Shown: positions 8,313-17,294, numbered from the stretch's first letter. The stretch: 64,000 bases of DNA from Gallaecimonas pentaromativorans (GCF_003751625.1 NZ_RJUL01000010.1:64528-128527); one strand, 5' to 3'. A program made the numbers and translations. Notes: a model not told the origin generated them from the sequence alone.

Positions 8313-10592
8313 ATGAAGTTTGCTCCTTTATATCTGGCGCTGGCTGCGGCTGGCCTGGCTACCCCTGCTTTTGCCGCCGTCGTGACCGGCACCGTATCCG
8401 ATGCCTCCGGCAGCCCCATCGTTGGCGCCGCCGTTTCCGTTGATGGCGCCGCCACCCAGGCCGTAACCGACAAAAACGGCAACTACAGCCTGAAAGTGGC
8501 CGACAACAGCCACCTGCACCTGCACGCCGGTGCCGATAACTTCGCCCACTCGGAAGTCGAGATAGACACCGCGACCGGCAGCCTCAGTAAGGATTTCGTG
8601 CTGGCACCGGTGAACGTTGAGAACATCGTGGTTACCGGCAGTCCCTTGGGCCGCACTGCCCTTGAAAGCACCACCCCGGTGTCGGTGCTGTCTGACGATG
8701 CGCTGCGTAAAGCCACTGCCCCGTCCTTGGGTGACACCCTGGAAAACCAGCCTGGCGTGCAAGCCTCCCACTTTGGCCCTGCCGCCAGCCGCCCCATTAT
8801 TCGCGGCATGGACGGCCCTCGGGTGCAGGTACTGGAAAACGGCCTGGGGGTAGGTGACGCCTCAACCGTATCGGCCGATCATGCCGTTACCACCGAGGCC
8901 AGCACCGCCCGGCAAATCGAGATCCTCCGTGGCCCGGCCACCTTGCTGTACGGTAACGGCGCCATCGGCGGCGTGGTCAACGTGGTGGATTACCGCTACT
9001 CAGACCAACCCATTGACGGCATGACCGGCAGCGTCGGCGCCCGCTACAGCACGGTAGACGACGGCAAAACCGCCGTGGCCAACCTCAACACCGGTAACGG
9101 CAAATACTACTGGCACGTGGACGGTACCCACAGACGCGCCAGCGACGAAGACATCCCCGGCCAGGCCATCGAAGGGGTAGACAACCCCTCCGGCAAATTG
9201 GCCAACAGCCAACTGAGCCTGGACGACTTTGGCTTTGGTACCGGTTATACCGGCGATGACGGCTACATTGGCGTGTCCGGCAGCCGCACCGAGAACAAAT
9301 ACGGCATTCCGCCCTCTGAAGCGGGCAGCGACGAGCCGACGGTCAGCATCGACATGCGTAAAACCGCCTGGCAGCTGCACAGTGGCCTAAACGACCCGTT
9401 CAAAGGCTTTAAGAGCCTGAAGTTTGACGGCGGTTACACCCACTACACCCACGCCGAGCTGGAAAACGGTGACCCAGACACCGTCTTTACCAACAAGTAC
9501 AGCGAAGGCCGCGTGACCCTGGCCAACGACCCCTGGGGTGAGTGGCAAGGGGTAGTGGGCCTGCACGCCACCCACCGCGATTACCGCATCGACGGCGAAG
9601 AGTCCCTGACCCCCAACACCAAAACCGACAGCGTTGCCGCCTTTATCGTGCAGGAGCGCAAGGTAGGGGATTTTCGTTACCAGTTGGGCGGCCGCCTGGA
9701 GAACTACCACCTCAAATCCGGCTCCATGGACCTAGAAAGTCTGGCCGGTGACCAGCAGTATTCCCCCAGCGACATCAAGGACAACGATCTGAGCCTGTCG
9801 GCCGGTACCGTTTGGGATTTCACCCCCGGCTACAACTTGAGCGTTTCTTTGAGCCGCGCCGAGCGTAGCGCCACCGCCGAAGAGCTCTACAGCTACGGCC
9901 CCCACGATGCAACCCGCACCTTTGAAGTGGGCTCGCTGTACGACATCAACGGCGGCAACGTTATCCCGGTTGGCAGCGACCCGAAACAGGAAACCGCCAA
10001 CAACCTGGACCTGACCCTGCGTAAGTTCGACGGCGCCTGGTCCGGCACCTTGAGCGTGTTCTACAACAAGGTGGATAACTACTTCTATGAGCACAACACC
10101 GGCCTGGTCGCCTCCGACCTTGGCGACGTAGAAGACGGCGACCTGCCCGTTTATCAATTCAGCCAGGCCGACGCCACCCTGTACGGCTTTGAGGCGCAAG
10201 TGAACGTACCCATCGGCGATTACTGGTCTATCGACGCCATGAGCGACTACACCCGCGGCAAGCTCAAAGACGGTGGCAACCTGCCGCGCATCTCGCCGCT
10301 GCGTGTGGGTTCTACCTTGAACTTCGACTACCAGGACTGGCATGCCGATGTGGGCGCCACCGCCTACAGCAAGCAAGACAAAACCGCCGAGAACGAAACC
10401 GACACCGCCGGTTACACCCTGGTCAACGCCTCGGTGGGCTACCACGTCTACCAAAGCAGCGGCGACCTGTTTGTGTTCTTGCAAGGCAACAACCTGACCG
10501 ACAAGGAAGCGCGGCCTGCCACCTCCTTCCTCAAGGACACCGTGCCCCTGCCGGGCCGCAACCTGACCCTGGGCGTGCGTTACAGCTTCTAA
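8313..10592 (+). CDS. TonB-dependent receptor, ZnuD-like, module 1
   Basis: 759 aa with signal peptide (cleavage after about residue 21, AFA). Residues about 22-95 form a carboxypeptidase-regulatory-like beta domain, then the plug (about 110-240, with RPIIRGMDGPRVQVLENG) and the 22-strand barrel ending in YSF. This is the domain order of ZnuD-like zinc receptors. It is closely related over its full length to the receptor at 11063 but lacks that protein's His-rich loops; the equivalent loop here is GIPPSEAGSDEP. AAGGACAG precedes the ATG by a normal spacing. The ligand is inferred, most likely a metal. Confidence 0.85.
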   Translation: MKFAPLYLALAAAGLATPAFAAVVTGTVSDASGSPIVGAAVSVDGAATQAVTDKNGNYSLKVADNSHLHLHAGADNFAHSEVEIDTATGSLSKDFVLAPVNVENIVVTGSPLGRTALESTTPVSVLSDDALRKATAPSLGDTLENQPGVQASHFGPAASRPIIRGMDGPRVQVLENGLGVGDASTVSADHAVTTEASTARQIEILRGPATLLYGNGAIGGVVNVVDYRYSDQPIDGMTGSVGARYSTVDDGKTAVANLNTGNGKYYWHVDGTHRRASDEDIPGQAIEGVDNPSGKLANSQLSLDDFGFGTGYTGDDGYIGVSGSRTENKYGIPPSEAGSDEPTVSIDMRKTAWQLHSGLNDPFKGFKSLKFDGGYTHYTHAELENGDPDTVFTNKYSEGRVTLANDPWGEWQGVVGLHATHRDYRIDGEESLTPNTKTDSVAAFIVQERKVGDFRYQLGGRLENYHLKSGSMDLESLAGDQQYSPSDIKDNDLSLSAGTVWDFTPGYNLSVSLSRAERSATAEELYSYGPHDATRTFEVGSLYDINGGNVIPVGSDPKQETANNLDLTLRKFDGAWSGTLSVFYNKVDNYFYEHNTGLVASDLGDVEDGDLPVYQFSQADATLYGFEAQVNVPIGDYWSIDAMSDYTRGKLKDGGNLPRISPLRVGSTLNFDYQDWHADVGATAYSKQDKTAENETDTAGYTLVNASVGYHVYQSSGDLFVFLQGNNLTDKEARPATSFLKDTVPLPGRNLTLGVRYSF

Positions 10593-10599
10593 GCCCGAC

Positions 10600-10627
10600 A
10601 AGCCGGCCTCTGGGCCGGCTTTCTTTT
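10600..10627 (+). terminator. Rho-independent terminator of module 1
   Basis: AAGCCGGCC-TCTG-GGCCGGCTT hairpin followed by a T-rich tract (TTCTTTT), 8 nt after the receptor stop codon. It separates the two paralogous modules into independent transcription units. Confidence 0.85.
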
Positions 10628-10637
10628 ATCCTGACTT

Positions 10638-10652
10638 TGTTACTGTCTAACA
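10638..10652. promoter_or_regulatory. Zur-type operator (TGTTACTGTCTAACA)
   Basis: Inverted repeat TGTTA-N5-TAACA with the same arms as the box at 7942-7956 and 11 of 14 matches to the Zur core. It lies 63 nt upstream of the small gene at 10716, right after the preceding terminator, where a promoter is expected. Confidence 0.6.
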
Positions 10653-10715
10653 TATTTTACTTTACCCCTGGCCTTGGTGGCTTTAGGGTAGCGCCGTGCT
10701 GTTAACGGACCCGAC

Positions 10716-11006
10716 ATGACTTTCCTCAACCCCTTTCGTCATCGACCAACTTGGTTGCTGCTGGCCCTGTGGCTGGTGGTTGCCCAGTGCTGGGCCATCG
10801 CCCATGACGACACCGAGCATTTGGGGGATCAGCACCGTTGCAGCCTTTGCCACCATCATCATCAGCACCAGGACAAAGCCCTTCATAGCTCCACTACCCC
10901 ACCGCCAGCCGAACCGGCGCGGCTGCCCCCCCATGTGCTGGTGGCCCAACTGCTGCGCCCGGCCCATGAACTGGTGCTTCGGGCCCGCGGCCCACCGCTT
11001 CTCTGA
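10716..11006 (+). CDS. Small His-rich CxxC protein of zinc-type receptor module 2
   Basis: 96 aa, colinear paralogue of the protein at 7965: N-terminal MTFLNP, one hydrophobic helix (about 14-30), then a strongly His-rich segment with HDDTEH, CSLCHHHHQHQ near residues 46-56 and a C-terminus of Arg-rich RGPP type. The CxxC/His cluster just outside the membrane is a plausible zinc site, and compared with its paralogue it has gained histidines. It lies 56 nt upstream of the second receptor. Function unknown; a metal-binding accessory to the receptor is inference. Confidence 0.75.
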   Translation: MTFLNPFRHRPTWLLLALWLVVAQCWAIAHDDTEHLGDQHRCSLCHHHHQHQDKALHSSTTPPPAEPARLPPHVLVAQLLRPAHELVLRARGPPLL

Positions 11007-11062
11007 CAGCCCCAAGACAACCTGACGCTTCATTTTGTTTGCTGTTTTAGAGGACCGGCAGT

Positions 11063-13417
11063 ATGAAACTTGCCCCCCTTTGCCTGGCGCTCGGCGCCGC
11101 AGGCATGGCTGCCCCTGTGTGGGCCGCCCAAGTACAAGGCACCATCACCGACGAACAAGGTAACCCCATCGTCGGCGTCGAAATTCAAAGCGCCCAAAAG
11201 CGCATCTACACCGACCAGCAAGGCCGCTACCAACTGACAGTGGCCGACAACCAGCACCTGCATCTGCATTTTGGCGCCGGCGCCTTTGTGCACCAGGAGC
11301 GGGATCTGGACCTGACCACCGGCACGACCACCCTCGACTTGGTGCTGCGCGCCAGCAACATCGAGAACATCACCGTCACCGGTACCGCCCTTGGCCGTTC
11401 AGTGCTGGAAAGCGCCACCCCGGTCACGGTGCTGGCCGACGACAAACTGCTGCGCGCCACCGAGCCCACCCTGGGGGAAACCTTGGCCCGCGAGCCGGGG
11501 GTGCAATCGAGCTATTTCGGGCCTGTGGCCAGCCGCCCCATTATTCGCGGCATGGACGGCCCCCGGGTCAAGGTGCTGCAAAACGGCTTGTCGGTCGCTG
11601 ACGCCTCCACCCTCTCGGCCGACCACAGCGTTACCGCCGAGGCTGGCACCGCCCGGCAAATCGAGATTTTGCGCGGCCCCGGCACCTTGCTGTACGGCAA
11701 CGGCGCCATCGGCGGCGTGGTGAACGTGGTAGACGACCGCATCGCCCAGCACCCGGTAGAGGCGCTGTCGGGCAATGTGGATGCCCGCTACGGCACCGGC
11801 GCCGACGAGCGTACCCTCAGCACCAGCCTCAACGGCGGCAATGGCACTCTGGCCTTTCACCTCGATGGCAATCGCCGCCGCACCCATGACGTGGATATCC
11901 CAGGCTACGGCGAAAAGGCCCCAGACGAGCCCCAGCCTTATGGCAAGCTGGACAACTCCGATATCAAGCAAGACGACGCTACCGCCGGCCTTTCCTACAC
12001 CGGCGAGGGCGGCTTTATCGGGGTGTCGGCCAACCGTTTGGAGTCCAACTACGGCATCGTCGGCCATGAACACGAGCATGAGCATGAGCATGAAGAAGAA
12101 CATGAGCATGAAGAACACGAGGAAGAAGGTCATCCTGGGGTACGTATCGACCTGAAAAAGACCCACTATCAGTTGCTGGCGGGCCTTAACGACCCCCTGG
12201 CGGGCTTTAGCCGGCTGAGCTTTGCCGCCGCCTACACCGACTACCAGCATCAGGAGCTGGAAGAGGGCCTGGCCGCCACCACCTTTAAAAACAAGGCATC
12301 GGAAGCGCGCCTTAGCCTCTACCACAAGCCGCTGGCGGAATGGCAAGGGGTTATCGGCCTGCACGGCAGCCACCGGGATTTCTCCGCCACCGGCGAAGAA
12401 GCCATCACCCCCAGCTCCAAAACCGACTCCCTGGCCGCCTTTTTGGTAGAAGAGCGCCAGTTTGGCAACCTCAACCTGGAGCTGGGGGCGCGGGTCGAGC
12501 ACTACCAGATCAAGGCCGACACCATCATCCTCGAAGGCCACGACGGCGATGAGCTGTTCAGCCCAGAGAAACAGTCTGACACCAACCTCAGCCTCTCGGC
12601 TGGCAGCGTCTGGGAATATCGCCCCGGCTACACCCTGGGCCTGGCCCTGACCCACGCCGAGCGCAGCGCCACCGCCGAAGAGCTTTACAGCTATGGCCCG
12701 CACCTGGCCACCGGCACCTTTGAAGTGGGCGCCCTCTATCACCTCCATGGCGACCACGCCCACCCCGAAGACGGTAGCTTGAGCCAGGAAAAGGCCAACA
12801 ACCTGGATCTCACCTTGCGTAAATTCGAGGGTGACTGGTCCTGGTCGCTAAACCTCTTCTACAACGAGGTGGATAACTACTTCTACCAGCGCAACACCGG
12901 CACCCTGGTGGGCGAAGACGAAGAAGAAGGCGCCGAGGAAGAAGAGCACCATCACCACGGCGAAGGCCTGCCCATTTACCAATACAGCCAGGCCGATGCC
13001 CGCCTCTACGGCTTTGAAGCGGCGCTGAACATTCCCCTGGGTAGCGATTGGTCAGTCGATGCCTTTAGCGATTACACCCGCGGCAAGCTCAAGGACGGCG
13101 GCAACCTGCCGCGCATCTCGCCGCTGCGCCTGGGGCTGACCCTCAACTACGACTGGCAGGACTGGCACGGCGAGCTGGGGGCGGTGCGCTATGCCCGCCA
13201 GGACAAGGTGGCCGATTTTGAAAGCGAAAGCGCCGGTTACACCCTGGTGGATGCCAGCGTCAGCTACCGCTACTTCACCACCGCCGGCGATGTGTTGTTC
13301 TACCTAAAAGGCACCAACCTTACCGACCGCGAAGCCCGGCCCCACACCTCCTTTTTGAAGGACAAGGCGCCGCTGCCGGGGCGCAACCTGACCTTAGGGG
13401 TGCGCTACGCCTTCTAA
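11063..13417 (+). CDS. TonB-dependent receptor with His-rich loops, ZnuD-like, module 2
   Basis: 784 aa with signal peptide (cleavage near residue 22, VWA), carboxypeptidase-regulatory-like domain, plug (RPIIRGMDGPRVKVLQNG) and barrel ending YAF. It differs from the receptor at 8313 mainly by three acidic/His-rich insertions in predicted extracellular loops: about residues 335-357 (alternating His/Glu), about 562-571 (HLHGDHAHPE) and about 614-635 (Glu-rich, ending in HHHH). Such loops are the hallmark of ZnuD-type zinc receptors. The leader TTTGCTGTTTT plus AGGAC is shared with the paralogue. Zinc import is well supported by motifs but untested. Confidence 0.88.
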   Translation: MKLAPLCLALGAAGMAAPVWAAQVQGTITDEQGNPIVGVEIQSAQKRIYTDQQGRYQLTVADNQHLHLHFGAGAFVHQERDLDLTTGTTTLDLVLRASNIENITVTGTALGRSVLESATPVTVLADDKLLRATEPTLGETLAREPGVQSSYFGPVASRPIIRGMDGPRVKVLQNGLSVADASTLSADHSVTAEAGTARQIEILRGPGTLLYGNGAIGGVVNVVDDRIAQHPVEALSGNVDARYGTGADERTLSTSLNGGNGTLAFHLDGNRRRTHDVDIPGYGEKAPDEPQPYGKLDNSDIKQDDATAGLSYTGEGGFIGVSANRLESNYGIVGHEHEHEHEHEEEHEHEEHEEEGHPGVRIDLKKTHYQLLAGLNDPLAGFSRLSFAAAYTDYQHQELEEGLAATTFKNKASEARLSLYHKPLAEWQGVIGLHGSHRDFSATGEEAITPSSKTDSLAAFLVEERQFGNLNLELGARVEHYQIKADTIILEGHDGDELFSPEKQSDTNLSLSAGSVWEYRPGYTLGLALTHAERSATAEELYSYGPHLATGTFEVGALYHLHGDHAHPEDGSLSQEKANNLDLTLRKFEGDWSWSLNLFYNEVDNYFYQRNTGTLVGEDEEEGAEEEEHHHHGEGLPIYQYSQADARLYGFEAALNIPLGSDWSVDAFSDYTRGKLKDGGNLPRISPLRLGLTLNYDWQDWHGELGAVRYARQDKVADFESESAGYTLVDASVSYRYFTTAGDVLFYLKGTNLTDREARPHTSFLKDKAPLPGRNLTLGVRYAF

Positions 13418-13433
13418 GGCGGCGCCCAACCAC

Positions 13434-13463
13434 AAAAAAGCCCGCCATTTGGCGGGCTTTTTT
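13434..13463. terminator. Bidirectional terminator between receptor 2 and DUF805 gene
   Basis: AAAAAAGCCCGCC-ATTT-GGCGGGCTTTTTT, A-run on one side and T-run on the other, placed between convergent genes, so it can end transcription in both directions. Confidence 0.93.
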
Positions 13464-13476
13464 CGCATCGGCGCTA

Positions 13477-13851
13477 TTAAGCGGCGATGGGGTTACCGGC
13501 AACACCTTTGGGGTTAGGGCCGTATTCATTGCTGCCAATCTGGCTATCGAGACACACAAACACCAGGAACACGATGCCACCGACGGCGGGGATCATCTGC
13601 ACAAAGATCCACCAGCCGCTGCGGCCGGTATCGTGCAGACGGCGCACGGTCAGCGCCAGAGCAGGCACCAGGGTCGCCAGGGCGTAGATACCGATAAGGA
13701 AAGTCAGTGCCGGCACATTCAGCACGCTGATGACGATAGCCAAGGCGATATAAATCAGGATGTTAACCAAAAAGAACATCCAGTATTCCTGGCGGCGGGC
13801 GCGGCCAGAGAAGTTGGCGTATTGCTTGAGTACAGAAATGTAGTTTTCCAT
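13477..13851 (-). CDS. DUF805-family membrane protein
   Basis: 124 aa. It has the DUF805 N-terminal motif FSGRARRQEYW (residues 14-24), three to four hydrophobic helices, and the RRLHDTGRSGWW motif near residues 70-81 that defines the family. The role of DUF805 proteins is not known. AAGGAAAT lies before the ATG at 13851. It runs opposite to both neighbours and is transcribed alone. Confidence 0.9.
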   Translation of the reverse strand: MENYISVLKQYANFSGRARRQEYWMFFLVNILIYIALAIVISVLNVPALTFLIGIYALATLVPALALTVRRLHDTGRSGWWIFVQMIPAVGGIVFLVFVCLDSQIGSNEYGPNPKGVAGNPIAA

Positions 13852-14008
13852 GGCGATTTCCTTATCAGAAATAGGAGGTTAGGAGCCGGTGTCCAGCCGG
13901 GCGCTTAAGTTAACTCTGATTAAACAAAAGTAAAAGCGGCAATATCTGTAATTGCGATGGGCAATTTCGCACAACTGGACAACCAAGCCTTAAATGATAA
14001 TAATTCGT

Positions 14009-14027
14009 GTTAATGAGAATTACTATC
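14009..14027. promoter_or_regulatory. Fur box of the hmu operon
   Basis: GTTAATGAGAATTACTATC matches 15 of 19 positions of the Fur consensus GATAATGATAATCATTATC. An overlapping weaker site (13990-14008, about 12 of 19, including AATGATAAT) sits directly upstream, giving an extended Fur site that ends 12 nt before the hmuT start. Iron repression of the operon is inferred. Confidence 0.8.
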
Positions 14028-14039
14028 TAAAGGTATTTG

Positions 14040-14810
14040 ATGCGCGTCCTGCTCTGGCTGATATGGCTGCCCTTCGCGGCACTGGCAACCCCGAAAGTGA
14101 TCACCACCGGTGCCAGTGTCACCCAGATAGTCGAAGCCCTTGGCGGCGAGCAGTGGATAGTCGGAACCGACTCCACCAGCCAGGGCCACTACCCCAAGCT
14201 CGGTTATTTTCGCCAACTGGGCGCTGAAGGAGTGCTGAGCCTCAAGCCCGACGAGCTGTGGGCCGCCCCCGGCACCGGCCCGGCAGCAGTGCTGGAGCAG
14301 CTGGCCGCCAGCGGCGTTAAGGTGCGAGAGCTCCCTCCGGCCCCCGGTATCGACGGCCTTTACAGCCACATTGCACTGCTGGGCCAATGGTTGGACAAAC
14401 CCCAGGCGGCAGCGGCGCTGGTGAGCCGCATCAAAGACGGCCTCAACCACCTTGAGCCCTTGGCGGCCAAGCCCCGAGTGCTGTTTTTGCTAAGCGCCTC
14501 GGACCGGGGCCTGATAGCGGCCGGCACCCAAACCTGGCCCGACACCCTGATGGCGCTGGCCGGTTTTGACAATGTGGCGGCCAGCCAGCAAGGCTACAAA
14601 CCCTTTTCCAGGGAGATGCTGCTGTCCGGTATCGACCTTATCCTGGTGCCCGAGCACGTGAGTGCCACGCCCCAGGCCCTTTGCCAGCAGCCGCCACTGA
14701 ACCTGCTGGGCCAGCGCTGCAAGGTCCGGGCCCTGCCCGCCACCTTGGTGATGTCCCAGGGGCCAGAGGTTCTCACTGCCGTGAAGGCCCTTCGCCATGC
14801 ACTGGATTAA
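14040..14810 (+). CDS. hmuT: Haem ABC transporter substrate-binding protein
   Basis: 256 aa with signal peptide (cleavage near residue 16, ALA). Class III periplasmic binding protein of the haem type: the N-terminal segment TTGASVTQIVEALGG is followed by VGTDSTSQ and a C-terminal lobe with HVSATP. It binds haem in the periplasm and delivers it to HmuUV. AAAGG upstream supports ATG 14040 over the TTG three bases before. First gene of a four-gene overlapping operon behind a Fur box. Confidence 0.92.
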   Translation: MRVLLWLIWLPFAALATPKVITTGASVTQIVEALGGEQWIVGTDSTSQGHYPKLGYFRQLGAEGVLSLKPDELWAAPGTGPAAVLEQLAASGVKVRELPPAPGIDGLYSHIALLGQWLDKPQAAAALVSRIKDGLNHLEPLAAKPRVLFLLSASDRGLIAAGTQTWPDTLMALAGFDNVAASQQGYKPFSREMLLSGIDLILVPEHVSATPQALCQQPPLNLLGQRCKVRALPATLVMSQGPEVLTAVKALRHALD

Positions 14811-15801
14811 ATCCCACCCGCGCGGGCTTTGGCTGCTGGCGGCCCTGGCCCTTTGCTGGCTGAGTCTCTCGACTGGCCCGGCCGGCTCAGACCCCTGGCT
14901 GCTGTGGCAATACCTGGCGGATAAGCACCAGGGCAGCCTCAGCCCGGCGGCCCTTGCCCTTGAACAAATCCGCCTGCCACGGCTATTGCTGGCGATGCTA
15001 GTGGGCGCAGCGCTGGCTGGCAGCGGCGCCGTGCTGCAAGGGCTTTGCCGCAACCCGCTGGCCGACCCTGGGCTGATGGGCCTTTCCTCCGGCGCCGCCC
15101 TGGCCGCCCTTGGCTCCATCGTCTTTGGCATCCATTGGGGGCTGCCGCCGCTGTGGCGCCTGCCGCTGGCCGCTTTTGTCGGCGCCCTGGTTACCGGCTT
15201 TATCGTGATCCGCTTTGGCTACCGGCAAAACCGCTTGTCCATTACCCACCTTATTCTCGCCGGGGTCGGTATCAATGCCCTGGCTGGCGCCCTGATGGGG
15301 CTGCTTAGTCACATTGCCGACGAGTCCAGCCTGAAACTGATGACCTACTGGACTCTGGGCAGCGTTGCCGGTGCCAGTTGGCCGCAACTGGCTCTCGCCG
15401 CGCCATTGCTGGTGCTGACCCTGGCGCGGCTGTGGCCCTGGCGGCTGGGGCTAACCTTGTGGCTGCTGGGTGAACGGGACGCCCAAACCCTCGGTGTGGA
15501 CGTCAAAAAGATGCAACAACGGCTGCTGGTGCTGGTCTCTGTACTGGTGGCCATCGCCACCGCCTTTACCGGCGTCATCGGTTTTGTCGGGCTGGTGGTG
15601 CCGCACCTTTGCCGCATGCTGTTTGGCGGTGACTATCGCCAATTGCTGCCGGCAAGCCTTTGGGGCGGGGCGCTGCTGATGGTGCTGTCGGACTGGCTGG
15701 CACGCACCCTGGTGTCCCCCCAGGAGCTGCCGGTGGGCATCATCACCGCGCTGATGGGAACGCCGGTGTTTTTGTATCTGCTGCGCAGGCACCATGCTTG
15801 A
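14797..15801 (+). CDS. hmuU: Haem ABC transporter permease
   Basis: 334 aa, FecCD/BtuC-type permease with about ten membrane helices. Family motifs visible are RLPRLLLAMLVGAALAGSG near residues 61-79, NPLADPGLMGLSSGA near 89-103 and the C-terminal GFVGLVVPH region that contacts the ATPase. It forms the inner-membrane channel with HmuV. It overlaps hmuT by 14 nt and hmuV by 8 nt, showing tight translational coupling. Confidence 0.93.
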   Translation: MHWIKSHPRGLWLLAALALCWLSLSTGPAGSDPWLLWQYLADKHQGSLSPAALALEQIRLPRLLLAMLVGAALAGSGAVLQGLCRNPLADPGLMGLSSGAALAALGSIVFGIHWGLPPLWRLPLAAFVGALVTGFIVIRFGYRQNRLSITHLILAGVGINALAGALMGLLSHIADESSLKLMTYWTLGSVAGASWPQLALAAPLLVLTLARLWPWRLGLTLWLLGERDAQTLGVDVKKMQQRLLVLVSVLVAIATAFTGVIGFVGLVVPHLCRMLFGGDYRQLLPASLWGGALLMVLSDWLARTLVSPQELPVGIITALMGTPVFLYLLRRHHA

Positions 15802-16570
15802 GGTAAGCGGGCTCAGCCTGACCCTGGCCGGGGGTAAAACGCTGCTGAGCAATATCGCCTTTGCCGCCGAGCCCGGCGAGTTGATTGCGGTGCTGGGAGA
15901 AAACGGCGCCGGTAAATCCACCCTCTTGCACCAGGTGGCCGACGCCCGGCAAAACGCCATCAGCCTTGACGAGCGGCCGCTACCGCACTGGCAACCCTTG
16001 ATGCTGGCCCGCCGCCGCGCCTTTTTGGGCCAGCAACCGGCCAGCCCCGGCGCCATGACCGGCCGCCAACTGGTGACCCTCGGCCGCGCCCCTTTTGAAG
16101 AATCGGCGCAAGCAAGCGCTGCTGCCTGCCACCATTGGCTGTCGCACTGCCGCTGCCAGGGCCTTGCCGAGCGCCCCTTGGCCGAGCTTTCCGGTGGCCA
16201 ACTGGCCCGGCTGCATCTGGCCCGGGTACTTTGCCAGCTGCACGGCGTGTCGCGGCCGGTGCTGCTGCTTGACGAGCCCACCGCCGCCCTTGACCTTGCC
16301 GCCCAGCACCAGCTGCTGGCCGAAGTCAAAGCCCTTTGCCAGCAAGGCGCCCTGGTGCTGTGGGTAGTGCACGACCTCAACCTCGCCTGCCAATATGCCA
16401 GCCGCCTGCTGCTGTTAAAAGCCGGTAAGTTGCTGGCCGACCTGCCGCCAACAGAGCTGACCCCAGCCCTTGCCAGCCGCCTTTATAATCATCCGATGCA
16501 AAGCATCCCCCTTCCCGGCCTTGCCGCCCCTTTGTGGCAAGCCAAGACAGGAGTACCCCTCGATGCGTAA
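15794..16570 (+). CDS. hmuV: Haem ABC transporter ATP-binding protein
   Basis: 258 aa. Walker A GENGAGKST at residues 35-43, signature LSGGQLARL near 134, Walker B VLLLDEPTAALD near 156 and a switch His in VVHDLN near 195 are all intact. It powers haem import through HmuU. Position between hmuU and the HugZ-like gene, with overlaps at both ends, separates it from the similar cobalamin and siderophore ATPases. Confidence 0.93.
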   Translation: MLEVSGLSLTLAGGKTLLSNIAFAAEPGELIAVLGENGAGKSTLLHQVADARQNAISLDERPLPHWQPLMLARRRAFLGQQPASPGAMTGRQLVTLGRAPFEESAQASAAACHHWLSHCRCQGLAERPLAELSGGQLARLHLARVLCQLHGVSRPVLLLDEPTAALDLAAQHQLLAEVKALCQQGALVLWVVHDLNLACQYASRLLLLKAGKLLADLPPTELTPALASRLYNHPMQSIPLPGLAAPLWQAKTGVPLDA

Positions 16571-17294
16571 CAGTGCCGTACATCAAGCCCGCCAGCTGCT
16601 TTTGACCATTCAGTCCGGGGTGCTGGCCACCCACTCCAAGGCCCTGCCGGGCTACCCCTTCGGCTCGGTCACGCCCTTTGTGCTGGACCGCGACGGCAGC
16701 CTGCTGCTGTTTATCTCTGACATCGCCCAGCACAGCCGCAACCTCACCATGGACCCAAAGTGTTCGATCACCGTCTTTGAGCAGACCGTCGAGACCGACC
16801 AAAACACCCAGGGCCGGGTAACGGTGCTGGGGGACGCGCAGAAGCTGGCCGAAGGAGAAGACGAAGCGGCCTTTGCCCGCTACGCCAGCCAGTTCCCTGA
16901 ATCTTTGGGCTATCGCCAGGCCCACGATTTCGCGGTGTGGCGCCTGCTGCCCAAGCGCATCCGCTTTATCGGGGGCTTTGGCAAGATTTTCTGGCTGGAA
17001 CTTGGCGAATGGCAAGGTGCCACCGGCGATTGGGACCAAGAGGCCGAAGCGGGCATGATTGGCCACATGCACCGCGACCACCTCGATGCCATCAGCGCCA
17101 TGGGCCAGCATTTCTTTGGCAAAGACGGCGGCGGCGAGCTGCTGGCCATCCACCCCGAGGGTTGCCTGCTGCGCCTGAGCGGTGAGGAGCGCGCCAGGTT
17201 GCTGGCCTTTGCCGAACCGGCCATGGACGCCATGGCGGTGCGCAAGGCGCTGGTGGCCCTTACCCAGCAAAGCAGGAGCGCCATCGAGGCATAA
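16563..17294 (+). CDS. HugZ/HutZ-type haem utilisation protein
   Basis: 243 aa. N-terminal split-barrel flavin-type domain (pyridoxamine-phosphate-oxidase fold; SVTPFVLDRDGSLLLFISDIAQHSRN near residues 36-61 would contact the ligand), and a C-terminal domain with GHMHRDHLDAI near 163-173, the His-rich motif expected of HugZ/HutZ haem-degrading proteins. Predicted to bind imported haem and release iron in the cytosol. Start chosen at 16563 with AGGAG nine bases before; it overlaps hmuV by 8 nt. Its place at the end of the operon supports haem degradation. Confidence 0.85.
   Translation: MRNSAVHQARQLLLTIQSGVLATHSKALPGYPFGSVTPFVLDRDGSLLLFISDIAQHSRNLTMDPKCSITVFEQTVETDQNTQGRVTVLGDAQKLAEGEDEAAFARYASQFPESLGYRQAHDFAVWRLLPKRIRFIGGFGKIFWLELGEWQGATGDWDQEAEAGMIGHMHRDHLDAISAMGQHFFGKDGGGELLAIHPEGCLLRLSGEERARLLAFAEPAMDAMAVRKALVALTQQSRSAIEA

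Noticed and set aside
12067-12135. Short GAGCAT-type DNA repeats suggesting a microsatellite or CRISPR-like repeat
   Set aside because: They are codon-level repeats encoding the His/Glu loop inside the receptor frame; no unique spacers.
11399-12763. 454-codon open frame antisense to the second TonB receptor
   Set aside because: Shadow frame in GC-rich coding DNA; Val/Gly/Ala-rich composition without domains, no ribosome site, and the sense gene is certain.
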